A stretch of DNA of 38,150 nucleotides from Nemertoderma westbladi (taxonomy: Eukaryota > Xenacoelomorpha > Nemertodermatida > Nemertodermatidae). The notes under the pieces were generated by a model. It saw nothing but the letters and a program-made list of their open reading frames with translations, was not told the origin of the DNA and did not search any database. Where the stretch lies: assembly GCA_032718475.1 (NCBI GenBank), contig JAUCBJ010007723.1:1-38150 (forward strand), given 5' to 3'. Below are positions 20,690 through 31,100 of this stretch, in pieces. Made by a program: the position numbers and the translations under genes. Numbering within the stretch: the first letter of the stretch is position 1; every line of letters begins with the position of its first letter.

Positions 20690-21014
20690 CTGGAATTAAT
20701 AGGAGAAACTCGAAATTATTTTGGATTTGGTAAATCAATGTTTTTGATGTTTTAGAAAATTAATACATAAAATAATTTAATGGGATACAATATGTGCCTT
20801 ATGTGGTAAGATTTCCAAATTAAATTTAAGGCATATCACATTTTTTAAAACCCAAACAGACCATGCTTTCGCCTTTCGCTCATATTGTTTGAGTTGATAC
20901 TGTACATTATTAGATTCCAACACAATGCTCTATGAGCATGTGTTGGAGGGTAGACCTACTGAATAGGCCTACTGGGATGTGCAAATGTATAGAATCACAG
21001 TTAAAATTCCTTAC

Positions 21015-21117
21015 CCTGAAGGGTCGATCTGCATCTCCCAATGTTAACGTTCGAGATCGGTGTATCTCATTGGTTAATGAATATGAGTCGTCGGTAATAG
21101 AACCCGGACTAATCAAC
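21015..21117 (-). CDS. UNC80: UNC80 exon (variable linker between the two conserved blocks)
   Basis: The 103-bp exon is bounded by a strong acceptor (GTTTTCTCATTAG) and donor (TTCAGG/GTAAGG). One base completes the arginine codon split from the upstream exon, followed by 34 codons: LISPGSITDDSYSLTNEIHR, then SRTLTLGDADRPFR. The sequence is Ser/Thr-rich and is not itself recognisable. It bridges two clear UNC80 segments with perfect phase agreement on both sides (2 to 0), so the exon is well supported. The linker is shorter than the vertebrate one at this point. Confidence 0.82.
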
Positions 21118-21739
21118 CTAATGAGAAAACAATTAAGGGTGGTTTCGGATTTGGTATAATTCTCGAGATTGGGCCCAAATTGGGTTCAGATAGGTTCAGA
21201 TATGACCTAAGTACTATCCCAAATATATTGTATTTCCGAAATTAATTGGGAAGATTTCAGCACAGTTTACAAAAGATGGCGTAATCATTGCAAACTTTAG
21301 TACCACCAATAATAGTAGTTAGGCCCTACAAGAGCCTACACTACCTGTAGTACTAGTACTGTGCAGTACAGTACAGTTGTATTCGGCCATATTTGTTATC
21401 CAAGGCGAGCCTTTGGTTTGTAAATGGCGTCATACATCCCATCGGTTATAATCAGTTAAAATGATATTTTTATAGGATTTTGTTCAGAGCGTATAGTGCT
21501 GGTTCAACCCCCGGTGACATGCTTGCTCATTTTTTCAATTTCTGAACAAAAGCCTATTAAAATCCCATTTATTACATTTGTAATATCAGATCATATCAAA
21601 TTCATTTACAGTAATTATATTCAGATCACGATTAACAACTAAAAAACGTAATCAATTGTAAACTTCAGAACATTAGGCCTACTGTACATCATTTTGTACA
21701 TAAATTTAGTTTTTTCCTTAACAAATAAAAATAAATTAC
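21118..21739 (-). other. UNC80 intron
   Basis: This lies between donor GGAAAG/GTAATT (21740/21739) and the acceptor at 21118-21119. Contents are AT-rich with a GTACTAGTACTGTGCAGTAC-like palindromic stretch near 21350 and one AGGCCT motif. No other coding signal is seen. Confidence 0.7.
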
Positions 21740-21952
21740 CTTTCCGGCGGTTTAGGAAGCGGCGTCATATTGATTGGTTGTTTGAACGCCGGTACCTCAG
21801 GTGATTGGTAGTCCCACATCGGCTTCCAAATATCCATCCCCGGCGCTAGCAGGTGTCGCAGATCCTGTTGTCGAATTTTTCCGCACAATGGGGCAAATAG
21901 TTGAAGGAACATTTGGAGTAAGTCAAGTGAGAAAGTGTAATCAGGGGGCAAA
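21740..21952 (-). CDS. UNC80: UNC80 exon (LFAPL...IWKPMW segment)
   Basis: The 213-bp exon is preceded by TTTTTTTCAACAG and ends in GGAAAG/GTAATT, phase 2 at both ends. The product reads LPPDYTFSLDLLQMFLQLFA, continues PLCGKIRQQDL, then LAPGMDIWKPMWDYQSPEV and PAFKQP. Vertebrate UNC80 has the matching block LFAPL followed by a DL-LASG motif, then IW-PMWE and a P-V-F spacing, so homology is clear. The region belongs to the N-terminal part of UNC80, so earlier exons should lie at higher coordinates on the minus strand. None could be picked out by eye in 22-28 kb, which is crowded with mobile elements. Confidence 0.88.
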
Positions 21953-22044
21953 CTGTTGAAAAAAAATGGTACCATTTTATTTCTGTACTGTATGCTAAAA
22001 ATATTATGTCACTCGATATATTAATGTAAGTAGGCCTATCTATT

Positions 22045-23680
22045 GTGGAACTAGTCCACGCAGAATTAGTTAAAGATTTACTGTACGCAGAAAAAGTGTC
22101 TGAGTCTGTACTCCCAGATATTCCCATTGGTGATATCTCCTTTGCAGAAGTGAAGGCTGCTGCAAAGAGCATTAAGACCACTCGTGCCAGTGGAGTAGAT
22201 GGTGTTCCCCCTGAGGTCTTTAAAATACATGAGTGTTTAAAGCTCATCTATCCCATCATAGTAGACATGTACCGAACAACAAGAGTCACACAAGAAATGA
22301 AAACAAATAAGTTGGTGCCAGTTCCCAAGAAAGGCAACCTAACACTCTATGGTTCTTTTTGGGGAATCTCATTGATCTCGATTGCTGCAAAGCTATACAA
22401 TAGGATTCTATTAAATCGCATCAGGGATCCCATTGAGAGACTGCTCCGTGGAAATCAGAATGGGTTCCGTAAAGGTCGTGGGACCATGGAGCCCATTTTG
22501 GCACTTAGAAGGATAATTGAAGAATTATCAAAAAAGAAAGACAGGCATCTGGCTGTTATCTTTGTTGACTTCTTCAAGGCCTTTGATTCAGTCTCTCGGT
22601 CACGTATGTTCAGCATACTTTCATTATATGGGATTCCTGATGAAATTATTGCAGCAATCAGATCAGTATACGAAGGTTCGACAACATTTGTGTCTACTGT
22701 TGACGGTGACACAGAACCATTTGAAGTGTTATGGGGCGTCCTCCAGGGAGACACACTTGCACCATTATTGTTCATAATTGTTGTTGAATATGTTCTACGC
22801 ATGTCCTTAGATCATCATAATGATGATGGGGTGATGATAATTCCAACTACTGGCTCCAGAAGTCGAGGAAATCCTGCCAAGTACCTAACTGATCTAGACT
22901 TTGCTGATGACTTAGGAGTACTCTCAGAATCACTAGAGGGAGCCCAACGGCTCCTCAGCTCACTAGAACATGCTGCTTCTAGTGTTGGTCTTTTTATTAA
23001 CTCCAGAAAGACCAAAATTTTGACAGTTAACTTTGAAAGTCCTCAGCAAGTCTCTGATCGGATGAGCATAAGCTCAAAAGATGGTATGCTTGAGCATGTG
23101 GATGACTTCTGTTACCTGGGATCATGGATCCGGAAGTCAGATGAGGACCTTCGAATACGTAAGGGAAAGGCATGGGCAGCCTTAAATAGGCTTTCCAGGA
23201 TTTGGAAGTCAACGAGAATTAATCGGAAACTTAAGGTCCGATTATTTAGAGCGGCAGTAGTTCCAGTACTCCTCTATGGGAGTCCATGCTGGGCTCTAAC
23301 TGCTGAGGACACCAAATCTCTGGATGGCACATTCACAAGAATGCTACGCCGGGTTCATTGTGTCAAGTACAATGCACACATCTCCAACCAGACACTATAA
23401 CATTGGAGGTGTCTCATTGGTTCCCCCAAGCTTGACACTAGAACAAAATCGCCTCCGCTTTGCAGGACATTGCTTTCGCCGTGAGGACCAGCCAGTGCAT
23501 AATCTTGTACTTTGGCAGCCTCATGGAGTGAATAGGCATGGTGGACAGCCCATGACTTTCTTGAGACGCATCTTAAAGGACACTAGCCTTGAAGATGCGG
23601 ATGATCTAGCAAATGTCATGGGTGATAGGGAGTTGTGGCGGTGCAATTTTGTCGATAAGCCGGCACAGCATTCTTAAAAA
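22045..23680 (+). pseudogene. 5'-truncated, frameshifted LINE reverse transcriptase
   Basis: This is a non-LTR retrotransposon RT remnant. Recognisable motifs are LVPVPKKGN, NQNGFRKGRGTMEPILALR, motif A VIFVDFFKAFDSV, the loop GVLQGDTLAPLLF, the catalytic FADD (22900-22911) in DFADDLGVLSES, and after the RT a YLGSW/LYGSPCWAL thumb-like region. The first frame stops at 23398-23400. From about 23395 the protein continues in another frame (LRFAGHCFRREDQPV, LVLWQPHG) to 23677, so a one-base frameshift separates the two parts. The upstream endonuclease domain is missing, as expected of a 5'-truncated insertion. The clade is not assigned; the C-terminal FAGHC-LVLWQP signature is common in RTE/I-like families of marine invertebrates. 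The start at 22045 is only where homology becomes visible. Confidence 0.88.
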
Positions 23681-23960
23681 TGCAGCTGCAATGCAGCATG
23701 CGGATCCTAGTAGTAGTAGTACGCAGAAAACAGAAAGTGAATGTTATATAAACATGAAATTGAAAGAAATTCGAAATAACTGCACAATGACCAGTAATAC
23801 TATATACTGAACTTTCATTTTCCTGATAACACGGACACTCAAAAACGCGCCCTCAGTATCGTCGCCATTCTTCACATTAGTAGCAATTTTTCATAGTGTA
23901 GACCTACCTAGAAATGTAAGGCTTCCAAATATCTATGTCTGAGTTTCATTGAGAAACAGC
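23681..23960. other. LINE 3' tail and flanking AT-rich DNA
   Basis: A short TAGTAGTAGTAGT run lies at about 23708-23720, just after the LINE protein end, and may be its 3' tail. The rest shows nothing recognisable. Confidence 0.45.
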
Positions 23961-24240
23961 TGTAAAGTAAAGTAAAAGTAAATTTTCTTCGGCCGCTAGG
24001 CCAGGGATTACGCACAAAGTCTGAAGACTTTTCCAGTGCGGTCCCGCCAGAACTTTACTCCCCAGAGGAAACTCCAGTACTCATTTAGCTACCACTTAAG
24101 GATGCAAGGCAGATATACGCCCTGGCTGGTCCCTTTAAAGCATTCGTGGCGAAACGAAAACTGCCCTGGCCCATGTGAGGATCGAACCCACGACCTACAG
24201 GAGATGTGAATTCAATGCGACCACTACACCAAGGGTGAAC
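23961..24240 (-). mobile_element. tRNA-derived SINE
   Basis: On the minus strand the element starts with a tRNA-like head (24169-24240): TTGGTGTAGTGGTCGC as A box and GTGGGTTCGATCC as B box, resembling a Glu-type tRNA. A body follows with GGGCAGTTTTCGTTTCGCC, TTAAGTGGTAGC and GTAAAGTTCTGGCGGG. It ends in a TTTACTTTTACTTTACTTTA-type simple tail near 23961-23986. The A and B boxes match an internal RNA polymerase III promoter. No clear target-site duplication was seen. Confidence 0.75.
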
Positions 24241-24596
24241 CAAATCTGAGATGGAGTTAGGACAATTGAGAGACCCGGACAATTGCGACCCAACAAATTT
24301 TTCTAAATTATATCATAGATCATTATAATCATAAATAATTAGTTTCACAACATTCTAGATTTCAACTTTTTAACATCATTAAACGTCATCATTACTGCTG
24401 TTGGCAGTAATGACAGTTGGCTTATATAATGTGATAGGCCTAATTAAGTCATACTTAATACATTGTTACTTTCTGACCTAACCTGTTTACTAACGTAAAC
24501 ATAACAAATATCAATATAAGTTAAAAATAAATTGATAAATTTTCAGCGTCTTGTTTTCGTGTAATGATAGAAAGAGACATTTGACTGTTTGAAGAA
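24241..24596. other. AT-rich spacer
   Basis: No gene is seen. A short inverted repeat (GTCATCATTACTG / CAGTAATGACAG) lies near 24385-24416. Confidence 0.5.
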
Positions 24597-24604
24597 TGTA
24601 TGTG

Positions 24605-25801
24605 GGGTAAATCTTTTCGACCTACGCGTAGGCCTACGCCTAGCTACGCGTAGCTACGCGTAGTTCGCAACATTGGGTCATATATCACCAGTTTCAGAGT
24701 TTTAACAATAACTACGCGTAGGTGCTACGCGTAGCTACGCGTAGGTGCTACGCGTAGCTACGCGTAGGTCCTACGCGACCTACGCATAGGTGCTACCCAT
24801 AACTATGCCTATACGTCGTTTATCATTAGTAGGCTTACGTATTCCAAAGCGAGTCAGTACTAAAATAAGACACAATACGGTATGTTCAATAAACAACCCA
24901 CAACCATCAAATGCTTTCAACAGTAATGTATCCTATACCTGTATAGTGTATACTCTATATAGAGGAATACGCGACGAAGACTACATAATCTTCACTTCAT
25001 GCGTTGCGGGCGGTAAAATGTATTAATAATTAATGTTTAGAGTTCAAAAATAGTTTACAAAGGAAATAGGCCGATGGTTCTTATCGATTCTCTATGCTTT
25101 TTATTGCCTTTGTTCACGATAGGGCAAGGATATATTTAATATGTTAACCCCTTGACAAGGGAAGGGGGAGACTAAATTATCTACCATGATTGGTTGCACT
25201 TGATATTTGACCAAACAATTTGATTATATGCAGTATTTATCAGCTTTCGCTTAACCTCTTCACCGGTAGACTGGTCGCTTTATTTACTACTGTTCAATAT
25301 TTAAATAATCCAATGGAAACAAAGATACTTGAATCATGAGACGTGAATTTTAAGTTTACTTTTTATTCATCCTCTGTGTTTGTATGTGAAAGAGCCGAAT
25401 ATTATTTATTACCAGTGCTGTATGTAGAGATATGAGTTTCCGATTCTGTTATTACATTTGTCTGATAATCAGATACCTGACATATACCGATACTTGCCTA
25501 ACAACTCAACCCTACCGGACCTGAAATGAAAAATCAAAAAATTGTTATCAGGACTGCTACGCGTAGTTTCAAAATACCTACGCGTAGTTCCAAAATAACT
25601 ACGCGTAGTTCCAAAATAACTACGCGTAGTTCCAAAATAACTACGCGTAGTTTTAAAACACCTACGCGTAGTTGTTAAAAAGGCAGTAAGTCTGGCCCTA
25701 CCGGTAAATGACAGGAATGGAAGTTACAAACTACGCGTAGCTACGCGTAGGCCTACGCGTAGCTACGCGTAGGCCTACGCGTAGGTCGAAAAGATTTACC
25801 C
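24605..25801. mobile_element. 1.2-kb TIR DNA element built from CTACGCGTAG palindromes
   Basis: The left end GGGTAAATCTTTTCGACCTA and the right end are inverted repeats of one another. The match continues through CGCGTAGGCCTACGC and further palindromes for about 65-70 bp. TGTATGTG stands immediately outside both ends (24597-24604 and 25802-25809), a perfect 8-bp target-site duplication. TACGCGTA occurs 19 times inside, in a left cluster (24621-24770) and a right cluster (25556-25787). Five right-hand copies are spaced by TTCCAAAATAA-type linkers. The ~750-bp interior has no transposase-like frame, so the element is non-autonomous. An 8-bp duplication is typical of hAT-like families and also occurs in Merlin; the family is not assigned. 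Confidence 0.85.
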
Positions 25802-25849
25802 TGTATGTGAAATGTTTTTGTGTATTTTCGTGATTTCAATTAATTTGTG

Positions 25850-25965
25850 TGGTGCGCATCAGAGCTGCGCGCTGCTGCGCAACGCGCATCTGTCTCACCC
25901 GAACGCGCAATGCGCATCTGTTTCACGGTCATTCGCGCAGGTACGCGCCCGAGTTTTGCAGCATT
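25850..25965. promoter_or_regulatory. GCGC-rich patch, possible promoter-proximal CpG cluster
   Basis: About 115 bp are unusually dense in CpG (GCGCATC, GCTGCGCGC, AACGCGCA, TTCGCGCAGG) with a twice-used GCGCATCTGT motif. The patch lies between the inferred 5' side of UNC80 and UBR4. A CpG-dense promoter is one reading; a degenerate repeat is another. No TATA box or initiator was identified. Confidence 0.3.
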
Positions 25966-27817
25966 AATTCCAACCTGGCATCTGGCATTCAAGTACCGGT
26001 ACCGGTCTGCCGGTAGGCCTAATCAGATATTACAGTATTACTGTATTACATCAATTACAGGCAGACAGGTACCGCGGTACCGGTACTGAATTAAGCTGGC
26101 TAGCCCTAGCACAGTAGCAGGCCTAACATTTACTGAAAATTACATTACAGCATTATACACAGCAGTACTGACGATGACAATGACATTAAAAGGCGGAGGA
26201 CAGGAGGACCCATTCATTGCACATGCACATTGCCTCTGTGCCTTTATGCCCGGGGAAACTTCTTCTGTTCTTAGCTAGGAAATTTTGCATTTGGTGCATG
26301 CAGTTTGCAGTAGGCCTATTACTGTATTAGGCCTAGTCAGTTAGTGTCAAAAGTGCTTTATTTAGGGCTTTTTCAGTTTTTGTTCCAGTGTGTACCGTAC
26401 TCTGGTACTGCCGTAATGTAATTCTCTTTGGCAGTTTGGTCTAAGCGTAACTATTCCAGTATTCAGAACTTGTTCATAATAAACTTAGGGTTGGTAATGA
26501 ATAACAGTATAATAGCAGAATAGCTGCCTAACTGTTTCAGAATGCTATTTCATATCCCAAGAGCTTTTTTTCAATTTCGATTTCAAGCTTTTTTTTAGCT
26601 TTTCACTGTTTTATCAAGCTTTTTTTAGCCTTTTTTCAAGCTTTATTACCGGTAGGCCCTACAGCCCTATCTGCCTATCAGCCAGTCAGCCTATACCTGT
26701 ATACTGCTATAAGCTTTTTTTGCAGCTTTATTCTATATTTTAGGTTTTAACATTCCAAATTTCTCAGATTCATCTTGACAGCTTGGAGCAATGAATTTAC
26801 TGATTTATAGAAATTACCGGTACCGGTATTTGAACTAAAAAAGCTTGAAATAAAGCTAAAAAACGCAGTGCGGAAACGGGCCTTCTTTACACTTTACTCA
26901 CAGTCACAACTCACAGGACTACACCATTGTACCGGTACACTGGTACATGCACATGCACATGCAACACGACTAGGCCTAATGCAGTAATGTAGGCCTAATT
27001 TGTAATTGAATCAGAATACATTTTCTTACCGGTGTACCAGTACCGGTACTGGTGTACACGGTACCGGTCAGACGGTACCGGTAACAGATAATTTTCTCTC
27101 CCCATGCAATATCACTCCCCGGTTAAAATTCCCTAGTGCAGTAGTGTCAGAGTGTATTCTCACTCCCGGGGTGAATTTTGTGTGATTTGTGTGTTTAGAA
27201 GGACCGGTGAAGTACAGCAGTACCGGTAGTGTATTTTAAGTTTAACCCCCTCCAATGAAAACTCACCCCTGCGCCCTGCATTTATCAATTTTCACTCTGC
27301 CAGTCTGTGCAAATCCATCCCCGGTTAAATTTCTCTAGTGTATTCTCACTCCCGGTGTATTTTTTGTATCTTCTACAGTACTACTTCTGATGTTCTGTAC
27401 TTTAGTTTACAGTATACAAATCTCCGGCGTGTGTTTCTGTGTTTGTCTGCGTACCAGTCAGTATATACATAATACATATTGTAAATTTTAACCGGAGGGT
27501 GAATTTTTATCTGTTTTAATCAATCATTTAGGCATTATACTGTTATATCCCCTTTTGTTGTGTTTTTACTTTTTTGTCGGTTTTTTATTTCAGTCAGCCG
27601 GTACCGAGCTAACACCGGCCTATACCAAGAGCAACCTATACCAAAGCTATATAACTATACAATAGAACAATTCAGAGGTTACACCAACTCCAAGGGGGAT
27701 TCAATTGTTCAAATGCCTGAGCCCATCACCTACATATAAATTTGTCTTAAGCTTAACTGCTTAACACATAAACCGGTAGGCCTACCAATCTTCTAATACC
27801 TAACCTAAGCCTACTAC

Positions 27818-27851
<34 letters not shown>

Positions 27852-28060
27852 AATAATCTTACAATGCTTTCGTTGGTGGTCATAAATTACCTGTAGGGTG
27901 ATTATCGCAAACACGCATTTATTAGTAGGTCTACATATTTACAAGGATACCGGTACATGTATACTTAAAACTTATATATACCGGTATTGAATGAAACCAT
28001 GATATTATTCTAGTTCTTAATATTTATTCTACCAATACTGTACTGTACCTCAGTACCGGT
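25966..28060. repeat. ACCGGT- and AGGCCT-rich intergenic stretch
   Basis: Seventeen ACCGGT hexamers were counted here, often as GTACCGGTAC, plus about seven AGGCCT. AAGCTTTTTT-type repeats occupy 26563-26645, with an inverted partner near 26838-26866. A (TA)n run is at about 27823-27848. TTTTTTATTTCAG at 27580-27592 would serve as a splice acceptor for an untranslated exon of UBR4, but this is speculative. Confidence 0.7.
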
Positions 28061-28151
28061 TCTACAATATTTGATGGATAAGACGCCAGAAATGGCCCTT
28101 TGTACTTTTATTAAACTAACAGGTCTAGAGCCGTGCATAATCTAAGCTACA

Positions 28152-31100
28152 ATGAAGGAGAAAATTATGGAGAAGACCACAGATGGTGAAGCCGGGCTGG
28201 TAGAGGTATATAGTATTTCAAATGAGGCAAAACATTGGATGACTATTCTAAAACCAGCACTTACACCATCTACGTTGTCAACGTTTACACTCCACGAAAT
28301 GATATCAATTTGCGAAATTCTCAATTTAAATGAAGACAACATAATGCAAGTGGACAATAATCAAAGTGGTCCTGAGACAGAGGAATTTTACAGTAAACTT
28401 CTTGTTGTTGTCGGGAATTATCTTGGGTCATGTATTCCTTTTGTTAGTTACTTGAATACTAACCATGTAGTAACAGCTTGCCGCATTGTTATTATGGGAA
28501 TATTGAAACGAATTGAAGAGTTTAAACCAATCATTCAATCAGTCAGTGTCTCAACATTTCTTGGTGGGATTGAAAGCTTACTTGAAGGAGAAGCTATGCT
28601 TCCTTTCCAAGATAATGTATCATTATCAACAACATTGGAATCGATGATGCCACCTGCATCATTCCGCCTTTTGCCACTAACAGAACATGATGAACCATCC
28701 AATATTCAAGGAGCATTTTTTAATCTGATCTCTAGCGTTTTTACTGATACCACAAGTTCAAGTACGTCCCATATCATGCCAGTGACAAACAGGCTTCCTG
28801 GTGAAAGAGATAACATATGTAGGGCAAATGTTGATACCATTCAACGTCTAAAGGGCTTTGATATTATAATGACTACATACTTATCTATCTCCTCCATTTC
28901 TTTATATATGATAAACATTAATCAGATTTTCTCTTGCAAGAGTTCTGCCGTCAAATTTCCACTTCACACAAGTAGTAAAGAAAACCAGGCCATTCGGATT
29001 AATACAACTCCACTTCTAGTAGACTTGAAATATGCAGTACGTATGCTGAGTTTACCAATTAAAGAGCCTTTAGAAAATAAACGATTAACTAACATATTAA
29101 CTATGGCTATTGGTTTTCTTCGAGTAGCGGTTTCTGTTTGTCAAAGTCGCTCTGTTCAATGTAGCTTGGGAGATTTGTCTGATAGGGAGATGGAACTGCA
29201 GACACAAGCTATAGTTATTAAATCCCTAGAAGCCTTTGATTTGATATCTGCTGCCATAAAAGAGAGCAACCGGACAAGTGGCTGTACTTTACTCAATCTC
29301 TACCATGCTGGGTGTCATATTTTACTGCAAGGATTAAATGGTATCCTTTCTATGGTTCCCGATAAACGTGATATTTCTTCACCTAAGAGAGAGCGTTCCT
29401 TTAGCTTTACAAAAAAGATCACATCTCCTAAAGGTTTCCATTTCCTCGGGGCCTCAACTATTGAGTTGGCAAATCATGCCTTGCAACTCTTTTCATTGTT
29501 GATGAATGATTTCAATATGGATCAGTCTGGTTGTCCTGAACTTTCTACCGATCCTGTGAATGAGTTAACAGTTAATTATTCACCTGAGCATCGAATCAGA
29601 GAACTTTTGAACAGTGTAGAAATAACTACAGTTATTTTTAATTTGCTACAGCTTTCATGCAAAAAGGCATTTTCTTTATGTCAACTTAAAAAGTCATATG
29701 CCTCACTAGTTCTAAGTGATGATGGGTCATGTAACCATGATGATTCAACTACTTTTGGTGATACATCAGACGGTGAAGACAGTGAGGATTCAGAGGAACC
29801 AATTTTTGGTTACTGGTTCAAAGAGACATTAAATCCAGAGAACAAGGAAGAAGATATTGTAGAAAAAGAACCTGCGGGTCCTATTGATACTAGTACTGCC
29901 TTAGGGCCAACTTCATATTTAAGCCTAGCATCACAATTGGTACAGCTCTTGAATAAATATTTTGTTACTGGTACAGAGAGCTCTCAAATACTTCCTGCAT
30001 ATTTTTCGTCATCTTTGAAGGAAATACATATGGTGTCATTAGCCGGAATTGTTAAAGAACTTGAAAGAGATGTTATGGAACCTGAAGTATTTGGGGAGTT
30101 TGAATTATCACTTTGCCGTTTCATCCATTCTCTACTTGGGTCGAATTTACTCTGTCAATCTCTTCAGTTATCTTTACTAGATAATCTCAATCTTTCACCT
30201 GCGGTTTCATCACCATGGCCATTAAATCTGGGGCCTAGGCAGCTCGGAATATTGGCTCACATTCTGTTGAATTTGCAAAGAAACACTGATACTGGTAGTC
30301 CAGTAGAAGAAGGAAAAGATACATCCCTGATAGATCAAGATAGTGCAGCATGTATCACAATTTGGTTTAGATTTTTATCTACACTTGGTGTGCATGTTGT
30401 TGATGGTACACGACCTTGTGATTTTGATGATCTATCTGTGGAACATGCACAATTACTCTTGTTGATTTTTCATAATTTCACTTATGCTACCCGGGTGAGA
30501 ATATTTAAAAAAGCACTTGATACCTTCACTGAAAGTGTTCTTTCTGATACTACATTTACTGTTTATCCACTCGCATTATCCCGTTTGGTATTTATAGTTG
30601 ATTATTTAGTGTCAAATTTTTATAATAATGCCAAGAATCTATTTGATCAAGTTCGGGGGAATCTATTTAACTTGTTTTCAGGTACATCAAAGGATTCCTC
30701 TCCAAAACTTTGTCAGTCTTTCAAAGATGTCCAGGATGGATACCAGAAAAACCTCAGTTCTGGTGAATCACTATACCCGCGCTTTTATATAATAAACTCA
30801 TCATATACCAATGGCAAAGGTACAGTAAACACTGACTGTATTGTGAAAATGATTAGCTTAGAAACAATGAAGTTAATCTGTGAATTAGTTAGTGATTATG
30901 ATGCATTTCATAATGCATGTATGAAATGTCTGGCAGCAGGAAAACTATTGGATAATAATTTGGGGCATGGAGATAATGCTTCTGCTTTGGACTTGTGTAG
31001 TTTGCAATATCATTTTCAAGTTGTGTGGCACTTGTTGTGTTCAATTCCACCTCCAACTAGATTCTTTAGGGTACTGGATGAAGATTCTACTAGCATATGT

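Noticed and set aside
22455-22802. Minus-strand frames at 21846-22247, 22455-22802, 22815-23015 and 23027-23212
   Set aside because: They are antisense to the LINE RT, apart from the part of 21846-22247 that overlaps an UNC80 exon in another frame.
25847-26089. 80-codon plus-strand frame in the GCGC-rich patch
   Set aside because: It is Arg/Ala-rich purely because of base composition, with no splice context or similarity to a known protein.
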